From Prosthecochloris sp. (GTDB lineage Bacteria; Bacteroidota; Chlorobiia; Chlorobiales; Chlorobiaceae), in contig RAZP01000032.1 in the NCBI GenBank assembly GCA_004028745.1, positions 1-13,143 on the forward strand: a stretch of 13,143 nt of DNA, written 5' to 3'. Shown here piece by piece: positions 6,962 to 13,143 of the stretch; position 1 is the stretch's first letter, and each line of letters opens with the position of its first letter. Under the pieces are notes generated by a model. It saw only the letters and a list, made by a program, of their open reading frames with translations, made no database searches and was not told the DNA's origin. The position numbers and the translations under genes are program-made.

Positions 6962-7555
6962 TTATCCTTTTCTGAATTGATCGACAAGATTTTCCAGCCC
7001 GGTCAAGCTGTCAGGATCGAAGGTCTGGTCGGCAAGCAACCGCAACATCTCCCGATAGTGTTTGGCATGTTCCTGCATCCTTTCGGGTTTCATGACATTG
7101 GTGCCATGAATCACATAAGGAGGAAGATAGCGCATCCCGCAAAGACGCGCCGTCTGTTCGAGCGGAGAAAGCAGCTCTCTCATGGTAAACCTGTTGTGTC
7201 CTTCTTTGGCATATGAAGCCTTGCTCCCTCCTGTCGTAATAATATGGCAGACCAACTTTCCTTTCAACGCGTTACCATCTCGACCGAACGCCCATCCATG
7301 CACCAGCACCAGATCCATCCACTCTTTCAGCAGTGCAGGCATACCGAACAGAAAAAAAGGGTACTGGAATACAATGGCATCCTGTTCTTTGAGGAGCTTT
7401 TGCTCAGCCTTCACGTCAATATCCATCTCGGGGTACAGTTCATACAAATCATGAAAGGTTACCCCGTTTATCATTTCAACCTTTTCAATCAGCTTCTTGT
7501 TGACTCGTGATTTTTCCAGTGCGGGATGTGCGAAAACTATCAGAATCTTCCTCAA
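6962..7555 (-). CDS. kefG: KefF/KefG-type quinone oxidoreductase, Kef ancillary subunit
   Basis: The 197-residue flavodoxin-fold protein begins MRKILIVFAHP. Family hallmarks are the His-Pro of strand 1 (10-11), the stretch QYPFFLFGMPALLKEW (64-79) running into VHGWAFG (85-91), and the TTGGS turn (107-111). These match KefF/KefG and MdaB-type NAD(P)H-quinone oxidoreductases, FMN-bound dimers that bind and activate Kef antiporters and can reduce quinones. I chose the TTG start at 7555-7553: a minus-strand AGGAG lies 8 bases upstream and the conserved strand 1 follows at once. The longer frame to 7645 adds 30 residues without family likeness. The antiporter gene follows after 5 bp, the same order as kefG-kefB and kefF-kefC in E. 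coli. Which of KefF or KefG it is cannot be told. Confidence 0.9.
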   Translation of the reverse strand: MRKILIVFAHPALEKSRVNKKLIEKVEMINGVTFHDLYELYPEMDIDVKAEQKLLKEQDAIVFQYPFFLFGMPALLKEWMDLVLVHGWAFGRDGNALKGKLVCHIITTGGSKASYAKEGHNRFTMRELLSPLEQTARLCGMRYLPPYVIHGTNVMKPERMQEHAKHYREMLRLLADQTFDPDSLTGLENLVDQFRKG

Positions 7556-7621
7556 AATGACTACTCCTTTATTCTTTCCTGTATTGAGCGTTCCACATTG
7601 TCCCGCTAAGCAGCGACAAGA

Positions 7622-7713
7622 GATGGAAAAGAAGTCAAAATTCAAAAGTAAAAAGTCAAAAAGTGAAATGGCTATTCAGCTCAACAAACCAACAGCTTTC
7701 TTGTCACTCGTTA
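7622..7713 (+). repeat. A-rich intergenic repeat, copy D
   Basis: Tandem 'aagtcaaaa' and 'ttcaaaagtaaa' units (7627-7664) are followed by CAGCTCAACAAACCAACAG...TTGTCACTC (7677-7709). Block order and orientation match copy C at 4903-5040, though the central hairpin of C is missing. It lies in the leader and promoter region upstream of the minus-strand kef operon. Confidence 0.5.
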
Positions 7714-7763
7714 CTGTTACGGCAGATTCGCAAACTGTTTGCCCAAGACCCGGCAAGTAATGT

Positions 7764-7781
7764 AACATGTACAACATGTAC
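7764..7781 (+). repeat. Tandem 9-bp repeat with ACATGT palindromes
   Basis: AACATGTAC occurs twice in a row (7764-7772 and 7773-7781). Each unit has the palindrome ACATGT, and each overlaps TGTACA, so two palindromic half-sites stand 9 bp apart. This could be an operator for either the receptor gene or the divergent kef operon. Confidence 0.45.
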
Positions 7782-7928
7782 AAAACAATAAATCATTCCC
7801 GGCAAGCCCCTTCCGATAGCCGCTGCATCAGATCCTATAGACAGCTTTTCCCGCTCATCAACACTCATGACTGACAAAGAAAACACACTACGCCGTTACT
7901 ACGCCCCTCAACAATTCTGCAACAGTAC

Positions 7929-7946
7929 TTTTACATGAATGTTACA
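7929..7946 (+). promoter_or_regulatory. Pho-box-like direct repeat
   Basis: TTTTACA (7929-7935) and TGTTACA (7940-7946) are 7-base direct repeats separated by TGAA, the 7-4-7 layout with an 11-bp period of PhoB sites. The bases match the E. coli consensus (CTGTCAT) only in part. It lies about 100 bp before the receptor start codon, and phosphate control would suit the downstream phytase. Confidence 0.25.
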
Positions 7947-8046
7947 CACCAAGTATTTGCAGAGACCTTCCAAAGCCATAATCTATGGGCGCATGGAGTT
8001 AACGGGGTTTGTTCATGGAGATTTCCAACTAAAAGGGGCAACAAAA

Positions 8047-10827
8047 ATGAAAATAAAAAACACATTGGCACTCTTATTTCTGTGCCTCATGTCACTAATT
8101 GCCGGAAGCCAGCCGGGCACCGCCTTTGCAGAGGCAAAAAACACCGGCACATCGTTGTCCAGCACCATAACCGGCCGGGTGGTTGACGATGTTGACGGAC
8201 TTCCGCTTCCCGGGGTAAATATTTCCATCAAAGGCACATCCAAGGGCACCGTAACCGGTCAGGATGGACGCTATCGCCTCGACAACATTTCCGGGACTTC
8301 CACGGTTGTCGAAGCATCGTATATCGGGTATGTGAAAGGTGAATACCCTGTAACACTATCACCCGGCAAGGCTGTCAGACAGGATATCAGAATGAAGCCC
8401 GGTGTCGTGATCAGTGAGGAGATCACCGTTGTGGGTGAAATCCTGAAAGGCCAGGCAAAGGCATTGAACCAGCAGAAAAACGACGTGAACGTCACCAATG
8501 TTGTTGCTTCAGACCAGATCGGAAAATTTCCGGACTCAAATATCGGTGATGCTTTGAAAAGAATTCCGGGCATCAGTGTATTCAACGACCAGGGTGAAGC
8601 CCGTTTCGGCCATATCCGCGGAACGGAGCCCCGCTTCAATTCCGTAACAATCAACGGCGAACGCATTCCTTCGGCAGAAGCTGAAAACCGAACTATTCAG
8701 CTCGATCTTATTCCTGCGGACATGATCCAGACTATCGAAGTCACCAAAGCACTGACACCTGACATGGATGCCGACGCAATAGGTGGCTCGATCAATCTGG
8801 TCACCAAGATCCCGACTGAAGAAAGGATCTCTCTGTCTGCAGGTGGAGGATTAAACCTCCTCGACGGCACCGGCGGAGGCAGGTATCAGTTCGGCGGCAC
8901 ATATGGTAATCGTTTCGCTGATGACAAACTCGGTGTACTTTTGAGCTTCTCCTACGACGACAATGATTTCGGCTCCGACAACATCGAAGCAGAGTGGGAT
9001 GCCGGAGAAGATGGCATAGAAGGGCTCAAGGAGTTCCAAGTGAGAAAATATGATGTACAGCGTATACGGAGAAGTTTTTCAGGCGCTCTCGACTACCGTT
9101 TTAATGAAAACCATGTGCTTAAATTCAACGGCATCTACAACTGGAGGGATGACTTTGAAAACCGCTTCCGTACCAAGTACAAGGATCTGGATGAAGATCT
9201 TGCCACAGTGGAACGCCAGACCAAAGGCGGCACAGAAAAAGATGCTCGCTTGGAAGATCAAAGAATGATGTCTTTTACCCTCGGCGGCGAGCACGATTTC
9301 GGCAAGCTTGATGTCGATTGGCAGGCTGCATATTCCAAGGCATCGGAAGATCGGCCGAATGAACGCTACATTACTTTCAGAGCCAAAAAACAACCGTTTA
9401 CCGTTGACATCAACGATCCGGAAAACCCATCCGTTACAATCCTTGACCCGGATGTATCCGGCGGTATCAGCGACAGTGACAAATGGCAGCTCAAAGAACT
9501 GACGGAAGAACATCAGTATACCGAAGACATCGATAAAAATTTCGGTCTGAATTTCCGTTACGACGTGACCGATGAACTTGAACTCAAATTCGGCGGTAAA
9601 ATCAGAGACAAGAAAAAGAAACGCGACGACGATTTTTACGAATACGAGCCGGTTGACGAAGATGCATTCCGTGACGAGGTGTTCGCTAACCTGAAGGATG
9701 AGACCAAAGACAAGTTCCTGCCAGGCGACAAGTACAAGGCAGGGGTCTTCGTGTCCAATGAGTTTCTTGGCAACCTCGACCTTGATTCCGGTGATTTTGA
9801 CAAGGAGCTGGTCAAAGAAGAGCTTGCCGGGAACTTCGACGCGAAAGAGCAGATCAAGGCGGTCTATGCAATGGCAACCTGGGATATCACCGACAAAACA
9901 ACACTGCTTGGTGGTGCAAGACTCGAGCATACCCGTAACGAGTACGACGCATTCAAGTATTTTGCCGACGAAGACTCACTTGCCGCAGTCAACGGCAGCC
10001 CCTCTGACTATACCAACGTGCTGCCTTATATTCATCTGCGCTACAAAGTCAACGACATGACCAACATCAAACTCGCTTATACGCACAGTCTTGCCCGGCC
10101 GAACTACTTCGACCTCGCACCATACCAGGAAATCGTTGCGGAGGATGAAGAAATTAAAATCGGTAATCCTGACCTCGAACCGACGCTTTCAAAAAACATC
10201 GACTTGATGATCGAGCACTACCTGAGCGATGTGGGCATTCTCTCGGCCGGCGTATTCTACAAATCGATTAATGACTTCATTATTACCAAAAAGGAAGACG
10301 TTGATTATTCGGGAGATACGTTTGAACAGTTCCAGCCGGTCAATGCGGGTGACGGAACACTCATGGGCGTGGAAACCGCGGCGCAGTTCCAGCTGCCTTT
10401 TATCCCGGGCCTTGGCCTTTACTTGAACTATACCTATACACACTCCGAAATCGACAATTTCAACATCGAAGGACGTGAGGACGAGGATCTGCCTCTGCCC
10501 GGCAGCCCGGAACACACCTTCAACGGCTCGGTCGCTTACGAGAAGGGGCCTTTCAACATCCGCCTCTCGGCCAACTACCACAGCGACTTCATTGACGCTG
10601 AAGAGGGCTCAATCGGTGAAAACAAGTGGGAGGATCGTTATTACGACAGCTCATTCACTGTCGACCTCAATGGGGGCTACCGCGTCAGCGATATTGTACA
10701 GCTGTATTTTGAGGTCAGCAACCTGACCAACCAGCCTTTGCGCTTTTACCAGGGTGAAAAGCAGTATGTCGCCCAGGAAGAATGGTATGACAGGAGGTTC
10801 CTGGTTGGCGTTAAGGCGGACTTTTAA
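8047..10827 (+). CDS. TonB-dependent outer-membrane receptor, TonB-Xanth-Caul type
   Basis: The ATG at 8047 gives 926 residues. It is preceded at 8 bases by AAGGGG and followed by a clean signal peptide ending AFA-EA near residue 28. Next come a carboxypeptidase-D regulatory-like beta domain (about 38-118), a TonB-box-like EEITVVGE (124-131), and a plug with QIGKFPDSNIGDALKRIPG (157-175), then RGTEPRFNSVTINGERIPS and TPDMDADAIGGS (237-248). A long beta-barrel ends in Phe. The plug wording is that of the TonB-Xanth-Caul subfamily of proteobacteria, while the N-terminal domain is more typical of Bacteroidota/Chlorobi receptors. It would import a ligand with TonB-ExbBD energy. The next gene is a phytase, a linkage also known in aquatic proteobacteria, so phytate or its products are the likely cargo. 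It ends with its own terminator. Confidence 0.93.
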   Translation: MKIKNTLALLFLCLMSLIAGSQPGTAFAEAKNTGTSLSSTITGRVVDDVDGLPLPGVNISIKGTSKGTVTGQDGRYRLDNISGTSTVVEASYIGYVKGEYPVTLSPGKAVRQDIRMKPGVVISEEITVVGEILKGQAKALNQQKNDVNVTNVVASDQIGKFPDSNIGDALKRIPGISVFNDQGEARFGHIRGTEPRFNSVTINGERIPSAEAENRTIQLDLIPADMIQTIEVTKALTPDMDADAIGGSINLVTKIPTEERISLSAGGGLNLLDGTGGGRYQFGGTYGNRFADDKLGVLLSFSYDDNDFGSDNIEAEWDAGEDGIEGLKEFQVRKYDVQRIRRSFSGALDYRFNENHVLKFNGIYNWRDDFENRFRTKYKDLDEDLATVERQTKGGTEKDARLEDQRMMSFTLGGEHDFGKLDVDWQAAYSKASEDRPNERYITFRAKKQPFTVDINDPENPSVTILDPDVSGGISDSDKWQLKELTEEHQYTEDIDKNFGLNFRYDVTDELELKFGGKIRDKKKKRDDDFYEYEPVDEDAFRDEVFANLKDETKDKFLPGDKYKAGVFVSNEFLGNLDLDSGDFDKELVKEELAGNFDAKEQIKAVYAMATWDITDKTTLLGGARLEHTRNEYDAFKYFADEDSLAAVNGSPSDYTNVLPYIHLRYKVNDMTNIKLAYTHSLARPNYFDLAPYQEIVAEDEEIKIGNPDLEPTLSKNIDLMIEHYLSDVGILSAGVFYKSINDFIITKKEDVDYSGDTFEQFQPVNAGDGTLMGVETAAQFQLPFIPGLGLYLNYTYTHSEIDNFNIEGREDEDLPLPGSPEHTFNGSVAYEKGPFNIRLSANYHSDFIDAEEGSIGENKWEDRYYDSSFTVDLNGGYRVSDIVQLYFEVSNLTNQPLRFYQGEKQYVAQEEWYDRRFLVGVKADF

Positions 10828-10849
10828 GACCCCTTTTTCCAGCTACGAC

Positions 10850-10887
10850 AAGGGCTGAACTTTTTTATCAAAGGGTCAGCCCTTTTT
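10850..10887 (+). terminator. Rho-independent terminator after the receptor gene
   Basis: AAGGGCTGA (10850-10858) pairs with TCAGCCCTT (10876-10884), and a run of five T starts within the right arm (10883-10887), followed by further T-rich sequence. It lies 22 bases after the receptor stop. It implies that the phytase gene is at least partly transcribed from its own promoter, probably within or near repeat copy B. Confidence 0.85.
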
Positions 10888-10924
10888 CCTTCTTTGGACC
10901 AAACAATTCAAAAACAGTTTAAAA

Positions 10925-11036
10925 GGGCACCTATATTAATTGTCATGAGTCCCGATTCCATCGAACGGGGCGCAGAACCCCTTCCTGTCCGCTCAACGAT
11001 GCAATTGAATCGCAGAATAAATAAAGAGAGGTGTCC
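10925..11036. repeat. 112-bp element with degenerate inverted ends, copy B
   Basis: This is a second copy of the element at 3297-3412, in the same orientation. The left end is GGGCACCTATATTAATTGTC and the right end AGAGAGGTGTCC. GCGCAGAA is identical in both copies, and the 59 bases from there to the right end align without a gap, including CCGC.CAACGA and the final AGAGGTGTCC. The inner parts of the inverted repeats have decayed relative to copy A, while the outer GGRYACCT and the core are kept. A GGGG/CCCC stem brackets the conserved core loop here. TAAA-like flanks (10920-10924, 11037-11040) may be a worn target duplication. It ends 12 bp before the phytase start. Confidence 0.75.
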
Positions 11037-11048
11037 TAAACAAGAACT

Positions 11049-12104
11049 ATGAACAGAATATTATTACTCTGCATGGCGTCGGCGGCATTTGGAGGAACAA
11101 TTGCTTCCTGTAACAGCAGAAACAGTGAAGACCTCATAAAACCCCTGGTTATTACCGAGCCCGTTCGTTACGACAGCGAAGACCCGGCCATATGGATTAA
11201 CAAGGAAAATCCTGCTGAAAGCTTGGTTCTTGCCACGGACAAACATAAAAACGGCTCCCTTTATGTATTCGATATAGCGGGAAAGGTCATTCCCGGAAAA
11301 AACGTCTCGGGGATTGCAAGACCGAACAATGTCGATGTCGGTTACGGTTTTTCCCTGGACGGAGAAACTTTCGACATAGCCGTCGTTACCGAAAGACTTG
11401 AGAACAGAATCAGGATATTCAGGCTGCCGGATATGACCGCCATCGATAATGGAGGCATCCCGGTCTTCGAAGGGCAAGAGCAGAACGCCCCGATGGGCAT
11501 TGCACTTTACAAAAAACCCTCAGACGGAGCCATGTATGCAATCGTCAGCAGAAAACAGGGCCCCACCGACGGCACCTATCTCTGGCAGTACCGGCTTGAA
11601 GACAGCGGGGAGGGGTATGTTACGGCACGAAAAGTAAGGGCGTTCGGTAAATGGAGTGGACACCAGGAAATCGAGGCTGTTGCTGTCGACAATGAACTCG
11701 GCTATGTCTATTATTCCGATGAAGGAGTCGGTGTCAGAAAGTACCATGCTGACCCGAACGCTCAAAACGCCGATGAAGAGCTTGCATTGTTTGCAACCAA
11801 CGGCTTCGCTGAAGACCATGAAGGCATCGCCATATGTAAAACCGGTGATGCCGAGGGTTATATCATCGTTTCAGACCAGGCAGCGGGAAAACTCCGCATC
11901 TACACCAGAAACGGCACAAGCTGTCAGCCCCCCCACCGGCATGAACTTTTAAAGGTCGTTAAAACAAGTGCCCTTGAAACCGACGGTATCGAAGCAGCAA
12001 CAGCGCTTGTTCTGCCCGATTATCCTTCAGGCATTCTCGTCGTCATGTCCAATGACAAAACTTACCACTACTACTCATTGCAGGATATTATCGGACCGGA
12101 ATAG
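11049..12104 (+). CDS. phy: Beta-propeller phytase (3-phytase), lipoprotein
   Basis: The 351-residue protein has a lipobox Ile18-Ala19-Ser20-Cys21, so it is probably anchored to the outer membrane. Motifs of the six-bladed beta-propeller phytase family occur in order: EDPAIW (44-49), RPNNVDVGYGFSLDG (91-105), VVTER (112-116), QEIEAVAVD (206-214) with YYSDE (221-225), DHEGIAI (256-262) and TDGIEA (311-316). These acidic residues bind the calcium ions that hold substrate and the attacking water. The family removes phosphates stepwise from Ca-phytate. The length matches family members of about 350 residues. The gene follows a TonB-dependent receptor on the same strand but is separated by a terminator and repeat copy B. 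No clear Shine-Dalgarno sequence lies before the ATG at 11049, which is nonetheless well placed for the signal peptide. Confidence 0.94.
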   Translation: MNRILLLCMASAAFGGTIASCNSRNSEDLIKPLVITEPVRYDSEDPAIWINKENPAESLVLATDKHKNGSLYVFDIAGKVIPGKNVSGIARPNNVDVGYGFSLDGETFDIAVVTERLENRIRIFRLPDMTAIDNGGIPVFEGQEQNAPMGIALYKKPSDGAMYAIVSRKQGPTDGTYLWQYRLEDSGEGYVTARKVRAFGKWSGHQEIEAVAVDNELGYVYYSDEGVGVRKYHADPNAQNADEELALFATNGFAEDHEGIAICKTGDAEGYIIVSDQAAGKLRIYTRNGTSCQPPHRHELLKVVKTSALETDGIEAATALVLPDYPSGILVVMSNDKTYHYYSLQDIIGPE

Positions 12105-12193
12105 CATAGCATCCCATGCTGCCGCCAAAGAATAGCCGACACATAAAACCCGCCTTTTCTTCATGAATTTTTAGACTTTATACCGTAACTTTC

Positions 12194-12223
12194 AAAAAAA
12201 CATGCCGCTCAACATGGGCGGCA
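12194..12223 (-). terminator. Terminator-like hairpin reading on the minus strand
   Basis: TGCCGCTC (12203-12210) pairs with GGGCGGCA (12216-12223), with one G-T wobble and a 5-base loop. On the minus strand the stem is followed, after two bases, by seven T (A7 at 12194-12200). That is the layout of an intrinsic terminator for leftward transcription, yet no minus-strand gene lies just upstream. On the plus strand it could only act as a hairpin at the end of the phytase message. Confidence 0.5.
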
Positions 12224-12248
12224 AAAGTTCCGATCATTCTCAACACCA

Positions 12249-12578
12249 ATGAAAATGGCTAACACAGAAAAAAAAGAGGGCTTTTTTGCAAGATTTAGAA
12301 AAAACAAAACTGCCGAATCCCCAGGAGAAGAAAGCCCGAAAGCCTCTGCCTCAAAACAGTCAAAATCTACGGCAAGCCAACCCTCTCCAGCCAAGCCGAC
12401 ACCGACTGTGGGTGCTTCCGCACAAACCCGCAATGATGTCCTTCAACCCGTCGATACTGCAGCACTGGTAGAAAGCCTTTTCAAAACAATGCTGAGCTTC
12501 AGCACCATGTACCTGAAAATAGTCGACAACACTATCAAGGCCATCAGTGAAAACCTGAACAAGACTGCCAAACCTTAA
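12249..12578 (+). CDS. Small hypothetical protein with Lys/Ser/Pro-rich linker
   Basis: Not recognised. The 109-residue product starts with a basic patch, EGFFARFRKNK. A low-complexity segment rich in Lys, Ser, Ala, Pro and Thr follows (about 22-62) and is probably disordered. It ends in a predicted amphipathic helix of about 40 residues (LVESLFKTMLSF then IVDNTIKAISENLN). It has no signal peptide or membrane span. The N-terminal aromatic/basic patch could touch membrane lipids or nucleic acid, but this is only a guess. An alternative in-frame ATG lies two codons on (12255), and neither has a visible Shine-Dalgarno sequence. The amino-acid content fits a real gene better than the opposite-strand frame. 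It converges with the TRAP permease gene. Confidence 0.6.
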   Translation: MKMANTEKKEGFFARFRKNKTAESPGEESPKASASKQSKSTASQPSPAKPTPTVGASAQTRNDVLQPVDTAALVESLFKTMLSFSTMYLKIVDNTIKAISENLNKTAKP

Positions 12579-12595
12579 GGAAAAATAATGGCTCC

Positions 12596-12619
12596 TGCGT
12601 ACAGCATATTATGTACGCA
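12596..12619. terminator. Hairpin between convergent genes
   Basis: TGCGTAC (12596-12602) and GTACGCA (12613-12619) form a perfect 7-bp stem with a 10-base loop. It lies 17 bp after the 109-aa gene and overlaps the stop codon of the minus-strand permease. Neither strand has a strong T-run directly after the stem, so it is a plausible but unproven shared terminator. Confidence 0.4.
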
Positions 12620-13143
12620 CTGCCGCCCGACTCCATATGCCGCTCAGCAGCCATGAGTAAAACCATGTCCCGACCGTACAGAGCACGAAGGTAATAGCAA
12701 TATCAGACAGCGAACCGTCAAGCGAAAAAGCCGGCACATAACCGAAAAGAAATGGGGCAAGGTAAAGAAACTTGGCGAACTTGAAAGCGGAAAAAGCGGT
12801 CTTCCACATATCCGCCTTGGCAATGGCCGCGCCGGTAAACGCGGCGATACAGACCGGTGGGGTAATATTGGAATCTTGTGACAGCCAGTAGACAATCATG
12901 TGCGCTGCAATCATGTTTACTCCGAGGTAAGTCAAGGCTGGAACGGCAACGACAGCCGTGATCAGATAGGCTGCCGTAACCGGAACTCCCATTCCAAGCA
13001 CCAGTGAGGCAAGAGCGACGAACAAAATGGTCAAAAACAGGTGGCCGTGTGCAAGTTCAATAATAATATCGGCGAAAGTAAGCACCACGCCGCTGTAGTT
13101 CAGTACCCCGATAATGATCCCGATAACTCCGACCGTCGATCCA
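12609..13143 (-). CDS. TRAP-type transporter large permease subunit, C-terminal part
   Basis: The frame is open to the window edge, so the 5' part lies beyond 13143; about 178 residues are visible. They hold at least four hydrophobic segments. The DctM/TRAP-fusion signature LVLGMGVPVTAAYL leads into YWLSQDSNITPPVCIAAF and GAAIAKADMWKTAFSAF, which are characteristic of the C-terminal half of large TRAP permeases, particularly the fused 4TM-12TM type that works with TAXI binding proteins. Such systems take up organic acids using the sodium gradient and a periplasmic binding protein. No binding protein is in the window, so the substrate is unknown. The protein ends ...SRAAVRT, with the stop inside a hairpin shared with the convergent 109-aa gene. 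Confidence 0.88.
   Translation of the reverse strand, partial: GSTVGVIGIIIGVLNYSGVVLTFADIIIELAHGHLFLTILFVALASLVLGMGVPVTAAYLITAVVAVPALTYLGVNMIAAHMIVYWLSQDSNITPPVCIAAFTGAAIAKADMWKTAFSAFKFAKFLYLAPFLFGYVPAFSLDGSLSDIAITFVLCTVGTWFYSWLLSGIWSRAAVRT

Larger units (their letters stand above)
7714..8046. promoter_or_regulatory. Non-coding region upstream of the TonB-dependent receptor
   Basis: No convincing gene lies in these 333 bases. Visible features are a perfect tandem repeat AACATGTAC x2 (7764-7781), a Pho-box-like direct repeat (7929-7946), and an in-frame upstream extension of the receptor frame back to 7939 that lacks a ribosome site. The sequence AAGGGG, 8 bases before the ATG at 8047, is the likely ribosome-binding site. 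No confident -35/-10 pair was found; the TTGCAG (7957) and CATAAT (7977) pairing is spaced too closely. A promoter for the minus kef operon may lie at the left part of this region. Confidence 0.45.

Noticed and set aside
7556..7645. 30-residue N-terminal extension of the KefG-type protein
   Set aside because: It runs into the A-rich repeat, has no family likeness, and a strong AGGAG serves the TTG at 7555.
7939..8046. 36-residue N-terminal extension of the TonB-dependent receptor
   Set aside because: It would bury the signal peptide, has no ribosome-binding site, and the ATG at 8047 has a good one.
9079..9930. 283-aa minus-strand frame inside the receptor gene
   Set aside because: Shadow of the receptor barrel; no start signal or family motif, and the plus strand clearly codes.
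12209..12433. 74-aa minus-strand frame ending at the orphan terminator
   Set aside because: It lies opposite the more convincing 109-aa gene and has no recognisable features, though the terminator below it keeps a minus-strand transcript possible.

Overview
The window looks like chromosomal DNA of a Gram-negative bacterium with an outer membrane: it encodes a TonB-dependent receptor, two lipoproteins with clear lipoboxes, and Trk and Kef potassium systems. Gene style, mid-range base composition, the A-rich 'agtcaaaa' intergenic repeats and the mix of families suggest a green sulfur bacterium (Chlorobiales, for example Chlorobium or Prosthecochloris). That placement is an inference from general impression, not from any marker gene.

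Layout. (1) 1-1826: a 44-residue entericidin-type lipoprotein gene (+), then two divergent genes for unrecognised exported proteins (193 aa on minus, 256 aa on plus). The second ends at a good Rho-independent terminator. (2) 1878-4898: trkA and trkH on plus, a potassium-uptake pair, separated by 171 bp that hold a 116-bp element with terminal inverted repeats (copy A). (3) 5037-7555: a minus-strand operon, a KefF/KefG-type flavodoxin-fold subunit followed 5 bp later by a KefB/KefC-type potassium efflux antiporter. It converges on trkH, and two related A-rich direct repeats flank it. (4) 8047-12104: a large TonB-dependent receptor with its own terminator, then a second copy (B) of the 3297-3412 element, then a beta-propeller phytase lipoprotein. 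The likely role is capture of phosphate from phytate or related inositol phosphates at the cell surface. (5) 12105-13143: a small unrecognised charged protein (+), and the 3' end of a TRAP-type large permease running off the right edge on minus.

How the parts fit. TrkA/TrkH brings potassium in, while KefG/KefB-type proteins let it out under electrophile or redox stress, so the centre of the window is a potassium homeostasis cluster. The receptor and phytase form a phosphate or inositol-phosphate acquisition module. A Pho-box-like direct repeat upstream of the receptor fits that reading but is weak evidence.

The least explained signal is the repeated element at 3297-3412 and 10925-11036. The two copies share ends, an identical GCGCAGAA core and a gap-free 59-bp right half. 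Each sits within 30 bp upstream of a start codon, in front of trkH and of the phytase gene. It may be a MITE or insertion-sequence remnant, or a mobile promoter or leader module. No tRNA, rRNA, CRISPR array or intact transposase gene was seen.
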